64,000 nucleotides of DNA from CALUOB01 sp944322305 (GTDB taxonomy: Bacteria; Actinomycetota; Coriobacteriia; Coriobacteriales; Coriobacteriaceae): contig OZ007031.1 of the NCBI GenBank assembly GCA_963931605.1, forward strand, positions 372,001 to 436,000. The letters run 5' to 3'. Of this stretch, positions 26,301-34,096 are shown in pieces; the first letter of the stretch is position 1; each line of letters starts with the position of its first letter. Under the pieces are notes generated by a model. The model saw nothing but the letters and a program-made list of their open reading frames with translations, was not told where the DNA came from and did not search any database. The position numbers were made by a program, and so were the translations under genes.

Positions 26301-26618
26301 CTCGCCGCGCTTCTTGGGGCGCTGATACTCCGGCGCGCGGCGGATGCGGTAGGTCTTGCCGCGGTAGGCGAACGTCAGGTCCACGAACGTGGGGGTCTCG
26401 GGCGCGGCAAAGTCGCTGCGCAGGGTGCGCGCGGTGCGGTCGGGGCCGCTCGCCTCGCCGTAAAGCGCAAACGAGATCGCGTCGAACAGCGTCGTCTTGC
26501 CTGCGCCCGTTTCGCCGCAGATGAGGTAGATGCCCTCCTCGCCCAGTTGGGAGAAGTCCACGGTGACCTCGGCGGCGTAGGGGCCAAAGGCGGAGAGCGT
26601 GAGGGTGATGGGGCGCAT
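23370..26618 (-). CDS. sbcC: Exonuclease subunit SbcC (Rad50-like ATPase)
   Basis: Large ATPase of the SbcCD double-strand-break and hairpin nuclease (1,082 aa). Walker A is GETGAGKTT at 35-43. Two very long Ala/Glu/Arg-rich coiled-coil arms surround the zinc hook EPCPVCGSTAHP (C554, C557). The C-terminal part has the ABC signature LSGGEAFKASLALALGLS and Walker B TMFIDEGFGSLD. The start ATG overlaps the stop of sbcD by one base (TGATG). SbcCD cleaves DNA hairpins, which is relevant in a genome with many large palindromes. Confidence 0.95.
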   Translation of the reverse strand: MRPITLTLSAFGPYAAEVTVDFSQLGEEGIYLICGETGAGKTTLFDAISFALYGEASGPDRTARTLRSDFAAPETPTFVDLTFAYRGKTYRIRRAPEYQRPKKRGEGFTLQPAEVAFERPGKPVLTRRAEVARAVEELLGIDRAQFGQIVMIAQGDFRRLLSASTDERVAIFRKLFGTDAYRQFQQRLEARRKELWGKAKDAEQQVTTLAEQVRLDSASPEAQTLERWREAGTLSAGKVAELVAAAQEPQRARLAELDRALAAADERIGALSRRVERAHNAEKLAAELARTQASLEELDRKAPAVAEALQEAEKRAGEREDLAAELTREREALAGYVRHAAAARALHAARRAQGKAAALRASAQDALAANERTRAEAQARAEQLAEAPARAAACEAAEREAARTVSDAETELERHERLAALAGDEHEAAQRLARKDAEIADLSAARAETEKELAAARQRTEELEGAPAQAEALTAELARHKEHLRQAEENERELARLGRERTQAEQAREAAESAYRAAAGAYRAAQERAAGLQHAYLDGQAGVLALTLAPGEPCPVCGSTAHPHPAETSGAIPTQEELDAAEAARAAAEEKARSVAQASSAARARANERAEALAAFTAERGDAAQLAAQTAEAARHIAAAEQALADARERCEALQGARHQARQLAACAEQATRELDRARTEHAALSAERTGIASTRAELASQLSRPSLADAQAACAAARAAHVEAQRAAAQACEDACARETAERQLAEAQQRREELLAQLEAARDAAEQAARELVAAQEREALLSQQLLHPTEAEAQSAVSRLQQEIDALDRQLATARQAQADLERARALAQSRREELARQIAETGETDLAAAEGELARARAERGETSAERSDLYARVSANDALASQLRRIQAASEKRLAAYEEIAPVALTAAGRLLGKDRVSFETYVQGMYFDRMLAAANRRLAVMTSGRFELTRRREALSHVGQSGLDLDVIDHYTGRARDAGSLSGGEAFKASLALALGLSDVVQAHAGGIQLDTMFIDEGFGSLDTESLGLAIRTLTELTGSGKLVGIISHVDELKESIDKKIVVERGRGGSTLRIEA

Positions 26619-27784
26619 CAGTCCTCCTTGGGGTTGCAGGCAACGGCGTTGAGCTCGGCGGCCACCAAGCGCTCCTGCCCGGGCGTGAGCGCGCGGCCGT
26701 TCTGCAGCTCGTAAAAGTCGCGGAAGTGCTCAAGCGGGCCCTTCTCGGCAGAGGGGTCGGCAAGGCGCCCCTGCACGCCGGCGGCGCGGGTGCGCGCGTT
26801 GTCGAAGTCGAGCACCATGAGGTTGGGGTAGCTTGCGCGCAGCTGCGCGAGGGCGTCTGCGGGCGGCTCTTCGTCGGTAAGCGTGACGTGCAGGTAGTCG
26901 TCGGCGGGCGCGGCGTCCACCACGTCGGGGGCCGTGAGCGCATCGAGCGGCCCGCGTATCTCGCGCATGGCGTGCAGGGGCTCGAGGGACACGAGCTCTA
27001 TGGCAAGGTCGCAGACGCCGTTGCTTTTCTCGCCCACCGTGACGAGCGGCGCCGTTTTGGGTGCGCGCTCGGAGAAGGAGTAGGCAAGCGGGCTGCCGGC
27101 ATAGCGCAGGGAAGCGCGCGCCACCTGCTGCGGCGCGTGGAGGTGCCCCAGCGCCACGTAGTCAAAGGCATCGAAGACCGCGGCGTCCACGTTGTCGATG
27201 CCGCCCACGGCCACGGTCTCCGACTCGCTGCGCACCGGGTCTGCGCCGCCTGCGGTGACGAACTGGTGCGCCAGGGCAACGTTGCGCGCCGCCGGGTCAA
27301 CCGGGCAGGCCTGCACCGCGCAGCGCACGGCGTCGGTGAAGGAGCGAATCTCCTCGTCGGGGAAGTGCGGGCGCACGGTAGCCGGGCGCAAGAAGGGGAG
27401 GGGCCACAGGTAGATCAGGCCGTGCTCGTCCTCAAGCGGTACCGGCTCTATGCGCCCGCTGTACACCGGCGAGACGTACACCCCCTGCTTGGCCAGAAGG
27501 GCCCTGCCGTAGGCCACGCGCTCGGCCGAGTCGTGGTTGCCGGCGATGGCCACCACCGCCACGCCGCGCGCGGCGACCTCAGAGATGAACCAGTCCACGC
27601 ACGACACGGCCTCGGCGCTCGGCGCGGCCTTGTCGTAGAGGTCGCCGGCTATGAGCAGGGCGTCCACCTCGCGCTCTTCGAGCAGCGCCAGCACCTGCCC
27701 CAGCACGTGCCGCTGATCCTCGAAGAGAGAGAAGCCGTTCACCTGCTTGCCTATGTGCAGGTCCGCCAGATGTAAGAACCGCAT
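26618..27784 (-). CDS. sbcD: Exonuclease subunit SbcD (Mre11-like nuclease)
   Basis: Mn-dependent nuclease subunit (388 aa). Phosphoesterase motifs appear in order: DLHIGK, GDLYDKA, GNHDS and later GHLHAPQQV. ATG at 27784 is chosen because AAGGAGG precedes it on the minus strand; the frame extends far upstream without support. It is the first gene of the sbcDC pair, overlapping sbcC. A TACAAT at 27826-27821 (minus) may be its -10 element. Confidence 0.95.
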   Translation of the reverse strand: MRFLHLADLHIGKQVNGFSLFEDQRHVLGQVLALLEEREVDALLIAGDLYDKAAPSAEAVSCVDWFISEVAARGVAVVAIAGNHDSAERVAYGRALLAKQGVYVSPVYSGRIEPVPLEDEHGLIYLWPLPFLRPATVRPHFPDEEIRSFTDAVRCAVQACPVDPAARNVALAHQFVTAGGADPVRSESETVAVGGIDNVDAAVFDAFDYVALGHLHAPQQVARASLRYAGSPLAYSFSERAPKTAPLVTVGEKSNGVCDLAIELVSLEPLHAMREIRGPLDALTAPDVVDAAPADDYLHVTLTDEEPPADALAQLRASYPNLMVLDFDNARTRAAGVQGRLADPSAEKGPLEHFRDFYELQNGRALTPGQERLVAAELNAVACNPKED

Positions 27785-27938
27785 TGCGCGCCTCCTTGCG
27801 TGCCGTGTTCGCTGCGTCTTATTGTAAAGGCCCGTGCGGACATACAATCCGAGCGGCGCTCGGGAGGCGCCTGCGGCTCCCCGTCGGGGTATCATAGGAA
27901 GCAGCAAGTTTGCGCCAAACGCCAAGCAAGGAGGATCC

Positions 27939-28667
27939 GTGACTCCCAAAGCCTTCATCTTCGACTGCGACGGCACCCTCATCGACTCCATGGGCATGTG
28001 GCTCACCATCTACCCCGAGCTCGTTGCCCGCTACGGCATCCGGATGGCGCCCGAGGACTTTGCCGCCACCGAGCACCTGGCCCTGCCCGAGGAGATGGCC
28101 TACTATCACGACAAGCTCGGCATCGGCCAAAGCGCCGAGGCGCTGCTGCAAGAGCTCAGGTTCATGATCCGCGAGAAGTACGCCTGCGAGCACGAGCTCT
28201 GCCCTGGCGTGCGCGCCTTCCTCGACGAGGCCCGCGCGGCCGGCATTCCGCTGGGCATCGCCACCTCCACGGACGCCGATCTGGTGGAGCTCGCGCTGCG
28301 ACGCCTGGGCGTGCTCGACTTCTTCTCCACGCTCACCACCACCGACGAGGCGGGCGCCTCGAAGGAGCGTCCCGACGTGTACAACCTGGCGCTCGAGCGC
28401 CTTGCTCCCGGTGCGAACCCCGGCGACGCCTGGGTCTTCGAGGACGCCATGTTCGGCTTGCGGGCGGCGCGCGGCGCGGGTTACCACACCTTCGGCGTGT
28501 ACGATGCCCATGGCCGTGCCGACCGCGCGGTGGTGCGCGCCAACGCCTCGCTGTTCGCCACGTCGTTCGAGCAGCTCAAGCTGGCAGACATCCTTGAGTT
28601 CGACCCCGCGCTCGACGCGCCGGGCCGCGCCCTGCCCGCGCGCGACCTTGCGGCAGAGAGGGGCTAG
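27939..28667 (+). CDS. HAD-superfamily hydrolase, subfamily IA
   Basis: A 242-aa phosphatase/phosphomutase-like protein. The HAD motif I FDCDGTLIDSMGMW contains the nucleophile Asp; motif II is GIATSTDADL; motifs III/IV are KERPDVY and EDAMFGLRAA. The cap domain and size resemble beta-phosphoglucomutase or phosphoglycolate phosphatase relatives, but the substrate is unassigned. GTG at 27939 follows AAGGAGG. It ends 3 nt before the thiamine diphosphokinase gene, so the two are probably co-transcribed. Confidence 0.9.
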   Translation: MTPKAFIFDCDGTLIDSMGMWLTIYPELVARYGIRMAPEDFAATEHLALPEEMAYYHDKLGIGQSAEALLQELRFMIREKYACEHELCPGVRAFLDEARAAGIPLGIATSTDADLVELALRRLGVLDFFSTLTTTDEAGASKERPDVYNLALERLAPGANPGDAWVFEDAMFGLRAARGAGYHTFGVYDAHGRADRAVVRANASLFATSFEQLKLADILEFDPALDAPGRALPARDLAAERG

Positions 28668-28670
28668 GCC

Positions 28671-29390
28671 ATGGCGGAGAAGAAGGGCGGCTTGTACGGC
28701 GCCCGCGCAGCATCCGGATCCCCGGCGTCTTCCGGCGCTCCGGTTTTGCAGGTGCTCTTGGTGGGTGGCTCGCCCGAGGCGTCGTCGCCTGCGCTTATCG
28801 CCCAGCTGGCGGCGGAGGCCGACCGCGTGGTGGCGGTCGACCGCGGGCTCGACCGCCTCATGGGCGCCTGCGTGGAACCGGACCTGTTCTGCGGCGACTG
28901 CGACACCGCGACGCCGGAGGCCGTGGCCTACCTGCAGCGGCTGGTGGGGGAGGGTCGCGCCGCCATCGAGACCTACGACCCGCACAAGGACTACACCGAC
29001 CTGACCCTGGCGCTCGAGGCGGTTGCGGCGCGGTGGCCTGAGGCGGCGCTCACCTTCACGTGTTTCGGCGGCGGCCGGCCCGACCACCTGCTGGCGGTGC
29101 TGGGCACGCTCATGCGCTGCGAGCAGCCCGTGCACCTTGCGGAGGACGGTTTTGCCGGGCGCATCTTGCGCGCCGGCGGGGTGTGGGAGATCGCCGGGCG
29201 CCGGGGCGCGACCTTCTCGTTTGTTGCGTTGGCGCCGGGGACGGTGGTCTCCGAGGACGGGATGGAGTGGGAGCTCGACCACAAGCCCTGCGAGCTGTTG
29301 GGCGACTTGGGGGTCTCCAACGTGGTTCGCGCCGAGCGCGCGCGCTTCACCTGCCATGCCGGCTGCGCGGTGGCTTACGTGTTCGCATAG
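28671..29390 (+). CDS. thiN: Thiamine diphosphokinase
   Basis: Transfers pyrophosphate from ATP to thiamine to form the cofactor thiamine diphosphate. The 239-aa protein has ADRVVAVDRGLDRLMGACVE, FCGDCDTATPEA, YDPHKDYTDLTLALE and FGGGRPDHLLAVLGTL, the characteristic catalytic blocks of the bacterial TPK family. ATG at 28671 follows GAGAGGGG. The first ~25 residues are a low-complexity extension. Confidence 0.9.
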   Translation: MAEKKGGLYGARAASGSPASSGAPVLQVLLVGGSPEASSPALIAQLAAEADRVVAVDRGLDRLMGACVEPDLFCGDCDTATPEAVAYLQRLVGEGRAAIETYDPHKDYTDLTLALEAVAARWPEAALTFTCFGGGRPDHLLAVLGTLMRCEQPVHLAEDGFAGRILRAGGVWEIAGRRGATFSFVALAPGTVVSEDGMEWELDHKPCELLGDLGVSNVVRAERARFTCHAGCAVAYVFA

Positions 29391-29579
29391 ACTCCCGAGC
29401 GGTCGGAAGCGCGATCAGCGCAATCTAAATTTCTTGCTGCTCAACGGCCTTGTTTGCGCTATAGTTACTGCTTGCCCCGCGCGGCCGCTACCCGCGCATG
29501 TGGACGGGGTATTGTGCCAGGCGGTTCTCAGGCGCGCTGTTCGGCTCCGTGGCCAAACAGTGTGCATGAGCTGTGAAGA

Positions 29580-29610
29580 TTACCTGCTCGGTCTTGCCGT
29601 GTGGTACACT
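29580..29610 (+). promoter_or_regulatory. Putative promoter of rpmB
   Basis: TACACT at 29605-29610 sits ~55 nt before rpmB. A TTACCT at 29580-29585 is a weak -35 candidate at 19 nt spacing. Assigned by eye. Confidence 0.3.
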
Positions 29611-29665
29611 GCTACAGCTGTTTTAGGTAACACGGCGCATTTCCTGCGCTCGAGGAGGGTTCAAG

Positions 29666-29854
29666 ATGTCCAAGGTTTGTGAGATTTGCGGTAAGCACCC
29701 GGTTGCCGGTCGTTCGGTCAGCCACTCCCACCGCGTCACGCTGCGCAAGTTCCGTCCCAACATCCAGCGCGTTTACGTTGTGGTGGACGGCCATCGCCGC
29801 AAGATGAACGTGTGCACCACCTGCCTGAAGTCCGGCAAGGTTGCCCGCTCCTAA
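29666..29854 (+). CDS. rpmB: 50S ribosomal protein L28
   Basis: A 62-aa ribosomal protein, MSKVCEICGKHPVAGRSVSH onward, with a zinc-type CXXC (C5, C8) and a second pair CTTCLKSGK near the C-terminus. GAGGAGGG precedes the ATG. It is a single-gene transcription unit closed by the terminator at 29886-29917. Confidence 0.97.
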   Translation: MSKVCEICGKHPVAGRSVSHSHRVTLRKFRPNIQRVYVVVDGHRRKMNVCTTCLKSGKVARS

Positions 29855-29885
29855 GCGCATCACCCTCACATAGCGCGATATCTCG

Positions 29886-29917
29886 CACCCCGTAGGCTAG
29901 CTTGCGGGGTGTTTCTT
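29886..29917 (+). terminator. Intrinsic terminator of rpmB
   Basis: Arms CACCCCG (29886-29892) and CGGGGTG (29905-29911) are followed by TTTCTTT. Confidence 0.85.
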
Positions 29918-29930
29918 TCATTTGTGTCCA

Positions 29931-30107
29931 TTCTGAGAAGGTGGGCACACATTTTTCTCAGCAATTGCCAAAACGTTTTATCTCCTGAGAAGTTCGCACA
30001 GCGCCTCTGACCTGCGCACTCTCAGCCTCCGCTCTTGGTAAAACATTATTCTCAACCAAGAATGAAGCAAAAAGTGCATATGAATTCTCTGTGACGAGAA
30101 ATATAAT
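29931..30107 (+). promoter_or_regulatory. adhE upstream regulatory region with repeated CTGAGAA motifs
   Basis: Two direct repeats CTGAGAAG..T..GCACA lie at 29931-29949 and 29983-30000. Inverted TTCTCA copies lie near 29954-29959 and 30050-30054, and a related CTGACCTGCGCAC lies at 30007-30019. An inverted pair TTGGT/ACCAA brackets 30035-30059. A perfect TATAAT at 30102-30107 is the likely -10 element, ~40 nt before the start codon. The repeats look like binding sites for a regulator, which cannot be named. Confidence 0.45.
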
Positions 30108-30146
30108 GAGAGACGCCTACTGTCTTTCTATCTAAGGAGCTGAGAG

Positions 30147-32825
30147 ATGGCGAAGAACGAGAAGAAGGCCGAGGAGATCAAAGAGGCGCCTGCCGTCCAG
30201 GCGGAGACCCCTGAGATCGTCGACACCGTAGAATCGCTTGAGGCCAAGCTTGCCGCGATGCGCAAGGCCCAGGCGATTTTTGCTACCTATACCCAGGAGC
30301 AGGTCGACAAGATCTTCTACGAGGCCGCCATGGCCGCCAACAAGCAGCGCATCCCGCTGGCCAAGCTGGCCGTCGAGGATACCGGGCGCGGCATCGTGGA
30401 AGACAAGGTCATCAAGAACCACTACGCGGCCGAGTACATCTACAACGCCTACAAGCACACCAAGACCTGCGGCGTGATCGAGCGCGACGAGGCGTACGGC
30501 ATCACCAAGGTCGCCGAGCCCATCGGCATCGTGGGTGCGGTCATCCCCACCACCAACCCCACCTCTACTGCCATCTTCAAGTGCCTCATCTGCCTGAAGA
30601 CGCGCAACGCCATCATCATCTCGCCGCACCCGGCCGCGGCCAAGTGCACCATCGCCGCCGCCAAGGTCGTCCTCGACGCCGCCGTCAAGGCCGGCGCGCC
30701 CGAGGGCATCATCGGCTGGATCGACGTGCCGTCGCTCGAGCTCACCAACAAGCTCATGAGCGACGTCGACATCATCCTGGCCACCGGCGGCCCCGGCATG
30801 GTTAAGGCCGCCTACTCCTCCGGCAAGCCCGCGCTCGGCGTTGGCGCCGGCAACACCCCCGTGGTCATCGACGACACGGCCGACATCAAGCTCGCCGTGA
30901 ACTCCATCATCCACTCCAAGACCTTCGACAACGGCATGATCTGCGCCTCTGAGCAGTCCGTCACGGCGCTCGACTCCGTGTACGACCAGGTCAAGGCCGA
31001 GTTCGAGTACCGCGGCTGCTACTTCGTCAAGCCCGGCGAGGAGCTCGAGGCCCTGCGTGCCGCCATGTTCAAGAACGGCGCGCTCGACCACCGCATCCCC
31101 GGCATGCCCGCGCCCAAGATCGCCGAGCTCGCCGGCATCAAGGTTCCGGCCAAGACCAAGATCCTCATCGCCGAGGTCACCTCGACCGACCCGAACGAGG
31201 AGGAGTTCAGCCACGAGAAGCTCTCGCCGGTGCTGGCCATGTACCACGCGAAGGACTTCCAGGAGGCCGTCGACAAGGCCGAGCACCTGGTGCTCGCCGG
31301 TGGCCCCGGCCACACCGCCTCCCTCTACGTGCACCCGGCGGAGAAGGACAAGATCGCCCTGTTCGAGGACACGATGAAGGCCTGCCGCATCGTCATCAAC
31401 ACCCCGTCCAGCCAGGGCGGCATCGGTGACCTGTACAACTTCGCCATGAAGCCCTCCCTCACGCTGGGCTGCGGCTCCTGGGGCGGCAACTCCGTTTCCG
31501 AGAACGTTGGGGTGAAGCACTTGCTGAACATCAAGTCTGTTGCCGAGCGCCGCGAGAACATGCTGTGGTTCCGCGCGCCCGAGAAGGTCTACTTCAAGAA
31601 GGGCTGCACGCCCGTCGCGCTCGCCGAGCTCAAGGACGTCATGGGCAAGAAGCGCGCCTTTATCGTGACCGACTCCTTCCTGTACAAGAACGGCAACTGC
31701 CGCGCCATCGAGGCCAAGCTCGACGAGATGGGCATCGCCCACGACGCCTTCTACGACATCTGCCCCGACCCGCGTCTGCAGGACGCCCAGAAGGGCGCCG
31801 AGCGCATGCGCCTGTTCGAGCCTGACGTCATCATCGCCGTCGGCGGCGGCTCCGCCATGGACGCCGGCAAGATCATGTGGCTCATGTACGAGCACCCCGA
31901 GATCAGCTTCGAGGACGCCGCTATGGACTTCATGGACATCCGCAAGCGCGTCTTCACCTTCCCGAAGCTGGGCGAGAAGGCCTACTTCATCGCCGTGCCG
32001 ACCTCTTCGGGCACTGGCTCCGAGGTGACGCCCTTCGCCATCATCACCGACGCCGAGACCGGCATCAAGTGGCCCATCACCGACTACGCCCTCATGCCGA
32101 ACATGGCCATCGTGGACGTTGACAACGCCATGACCGCGCCCAAGGGCCTCACTTGCGCCTCGGGCATCGACGTCATGACCCACGCCATCGAGTCCTACGT
32201 CTCCATCATGAGCTCCGACTACACGCGCGGCCTGTCCATGCGCGCGGCCAAGCTCGTGTTCGAGAACCTGCCGGCCGCTTACGAGAAGGGCGCTGCCGAC
32301 CCGCACGCCCGCGAGGAGATGCACAACGCCTCCTGCCTCGCCGGCATGGCCTTCGCCAACGCCTTCCTGGGCGTGAACCACTCCATGGCCCACAAGCTCG
32401 GCGCCTTCCACCACATCCCGCACGGTCTGGCCAACGCCGTCATCCTGACCCGCGTCATGCGCTACAACGCCGCCGAGAAGCCCGTCAAGATGGGCACCTT
32501 CTCGCAGTACCAGTACCCGCACGCGCTGCGCGACTACGCCGACCTCGGCCGTTACTGCGGCTGCACCGGCGCTGACGACCGCGAGGTGTTCGAGAACTTC
32601 ATCAAGAAGCTCGAGGACCTCATGGATCAGATCGGCATCAAGAAGACCATCGCCGAGTACGGTGTGGACGAGCAGTACTTCCTGGACACGCTGGACGAGA
32701 TGACCGAGCAGGCCTTCAACGACCAGTGCACCGGTGCCAACCCGCGCTACCCGCTCATGAGCGAGATCAAGGAGCTGTACCTCGACGCGTACTACGGCCG
32801 CGAGCCGAAGTCCTACGAGGACTAA
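30147..32825 (+). CDS. adhE: Bifunctional acetaldehyde-CoA/alcohol dehydrogenase
   Basis: Reduces acetyl-CoA to acetaldehyde and then to ethanol, regenerating NAD+ during fermentation. The 892-aa fusion has an N-terminal aldehyde dehydrogenase domain with catalytic C266 in NGMICASEQSV and the NAD-binding GPGMVKAAYSSGKPALGVGA region. After a linker, an iron-dependent alcohol dehydrogenase domain has VGGGSAMDAGK, PTSSGTGSEVTPFA and the metal-binding His cluster in NHSMAHKLGAFHHIPHGLAN. Such proteins assemble into spirosome filaments. AAGGAGCTGAGAG precedes the ATG. It has its own regulatory region and terminator and appears monocistronic. Confidence 0.97.
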   Translation: MAKNEKKAEEIKEAPAVQAETPEIVDTVESLEAKLAAMRKAQAIFATYTQEQVDKIFYEAAMAANKQRIPLAKLAVEDTGRGIVEDKVIKNHYAAEYIYNAYKHTKTCGVIERDEAYGITKVAEPIGIVGAVIPTTNPTSTAIFKCLICLKTRNAIIISPHPAAAKCTIAAAKVVLDAAVKAGAPEGIIGWIDVPSLELTNKLMSDVDIILATGGPGMVKAAYSSGKPALGVGAGNTPVVIDDTADIKLAVNSIIHSKTFDNGMICASEQSVTALDSVYDQVKAEFEYRGCYFVKPGEELEALRAAMFKNGALDHRIPGMPAPKIAELAGIKVPAKTKILIAEVTSTDPNEEEFSHEKLSPVLAMYHAKDFQEAVDKAEHLVLAGGPGHTASLYVHPAEKDKIALFEDTMKACRIVINTPSSQGGIGDLYNFAMKPSLTLGCGSWGGNSVSENVGVKHLLNIKSVAERRENMLWFRAPEKVYFKKGCTPVALAELKDVMGKKRAFIVTDSFLYKNGNCRAIEAKLDEMGIAHDAFYDICPDPRLQDAQKGAERMRLFEPDVIIAVGGGSAMDAGKIMWLMYEHPEISFEDAAMDFMDIRKRVFTFPKLGEKAYFIAVPTSSGTGSEVTPFAIITDAETGIKWPITDYALMPNMAIVDVDNAMTAPKGLTCASGIDVMTHAIESYVSIMSSDYTRGLSMRAAKLVFENLPAAYEKGAADPHAREEMHNASCLAGMAFANAFLGVNHSMAHKLGAFHHIPHGLANAVILTRVMRYNAAEKPVKMGTFSQYQYPHALRDYADLGRYCGCTGADDREVFENFIKKLEDLMDQIGIKKTIAEYGVDEQYFLDTLDEMTEQAFNDQCTGANPRYPLMSEIKELYLDAYYGREPKSYED

Positions 32826-32846
32826 CCGTTCGCCGAGTGATTCCGG

Positions 32847-32880
32847 TCGGGCCCCGAGCGCGCGCATCTTCGGGGCCCCG
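32847..32880 (+). terminator. Hairpin after adhE
   Basis: GGGCCCCGA (32849-32857) pairs with TCGGGGCCC (32870-32878) over a ~12-nt loop. No T-run follows, so termination is likely but not certain. Confidence 0.5.
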
Positions 32881-32960
32881 CACCTGGCGAGTTGGGTATG
32901 CTTGGGTACGTAGCTGCACTGCTCGAAGTGTTTTCATCTCCAGTAAGGAAGTGCTCGAAC

Positions 32961-33719
32961 ATGAAACTCTCTGACAACAAGGTCGTGATCGCCAGCCGCG
33001 GTAACAAGGTCGTCTACGACAGCGAGAACCGCATCGTCAAGGTGTTCAACGAGACCAAGCCCGCTGCCGACGTGTTCAACGAAGCCCTCAACCTCGCCCG
33101 CATCAACGAGGCCGGCATCCGCTCGCCCCACATCCTCGAGGTGTCCCGCTGCGAGGACGGCTGGGCGCTTGCCACGGAGAAGGTTCCGGGCGTGACGCTG
33201 GCCGAGAAGATGGCCGCCGAGCCCGAGAAGTACGACGAGTACCTCGAGAAGTTCGTCGACCTGCAGGTTGAGATCCACGCGCACGCCGCGCCGATGCTCA
33301 ACCGCATGCGCGACAAGTACACCCGCATGATCAACGGCCTCAAGTCCATCGACGCCACCACCCGCTACAACCTGCTCGAGCGCCTCACCGGCGTGAAGAA
33401 GGAGTACGCGGTGTGCCACGGCGACTTCAACCCCTCCAACGTGATCGTGGGGGAGGACGGCGAGCTGTACGTGTGCGACTGGGCGCACGCCACCCAGGGC
33501 GCACCTGCCGCTGACGCTGCCATGACCTACCTGCTCTTTGCCCTCGAGGACAAGGATCTGGCCGAGAAGTACCTGAAGCTCTACTGCAAGAAGGCCGACG
33601 AGCCCATGCAGGTCGTCCGTCACTGGATGCCCATCGTCGCCGCCGCCGAGCTCTCCCGCGGCCGCAAGGTCAACGAGGAGTTCCTGCTCAGCTGGGTTGA
33701 CGTCTTCGACTTCCAGTAA
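32961..33719 (+). CDS. APH-family phosphotransferase (kinase)
   Basis: A 252-aa aminoglycoside-phosphotransferase/choline-kinase-fold protein. The catalytic loop is CHGDFNPSNVIV and the metal-binding Asp is in YVCDWAHA; an N-terminal ATP-binding region begins VVYDSENRIVKVFNE. The substrate is unknown. Such proteins act on small molecules such as sugars or choline, and resistance should not be assumed. ATG at 32961 follows TAAGGAAG. It is a single gene between two terminators. Confidence 0.85.
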   Translation: MKLSDNKVVIASRGNKVVYDSENRIVKVFNETKPAADVFNEALNLARINEAGIRSPHILEVSRCEDGWALATEKVPGVTLAEKMAAEPEKYDEYLEKFVDLQVEIHAHAAPMLNRMRDKYTRMINGLKSIDATTRYNLLERLTGVKKEYAVCHGDFNPSNVIVGEDGELYVCDWAHATQGAPAADAAMTYLLFALEDKDLAEKYLKLYCKKADEPMQVVRHWMPIVAAAELSRGRKVNEEFLLSWVDVFDFQ

Positions 33720-33748
33720 GCCTTGCCAGCCATGAGCTGAAGCGACCG

Positions 33749-33781
33749 GGGCCCGCAGCAACGCGCTGCGGGCCCTTTTCG
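33749..33781 (+). terminator. Intrinsic terminator of the APH-like gene
   Basis: Perfect 11-bp arms GGGCCCGCAGC (33749-33759) and GCTGCGGGCCC (33765-33775) are followed by TTTT. Confidence 0.92.
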
Positions 33782-34096
33782 TTTCTGAGGCGCTGATCAA
33801 GGGCCTCGGCGCGCATCCCCGCCTGCGGCGGGTCGGAGCCTTCGCCACAGCGTATCTTTGCGAATCTCCGCTGCGTGCGCGCCGGGGCAGCAGGCATGCG
33901 AGCCCGGAGCCGCTTTGTTCAGTCTAATCATCAGGTACCAGATAATTTGAAGGCTTCGTGATGGTGGGCGCGAATAGGCGAGCGGCGGTTTGCGCGCGCC
34001 GACGGGTGGTACATACTTCCAGACATAGCAGGGAGGCTCGGGCGGCTGGCGCATGGCGCAGCTGCCCGCGCTGTTAAAAGAGAGGGGAGGAGTCGC
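33782..34096. other. Intergenic region before the ABC exporter
   Basis: About 315 nt with no supported gene. GAGGGGAGGAG at 34082-34092 is the ribosome-binding site of the following gene. No clear operator or promoter was recognised. Confidence 0.4.

Noticed and set aside
23589..26714. 1,041-aa plus-strand ORF opposite sbcC
   Set aside because: Shadow of the Ala/Glu/Arg-rich SbcC coiled coil; the sbcC reading has Walker motifs and a zinc hook.
32961..33719. Aminoglycoside-resistance gene
   Set aside because: Only the general APH kinase fold is supported; no resistance-type subgroup features or mobile context.
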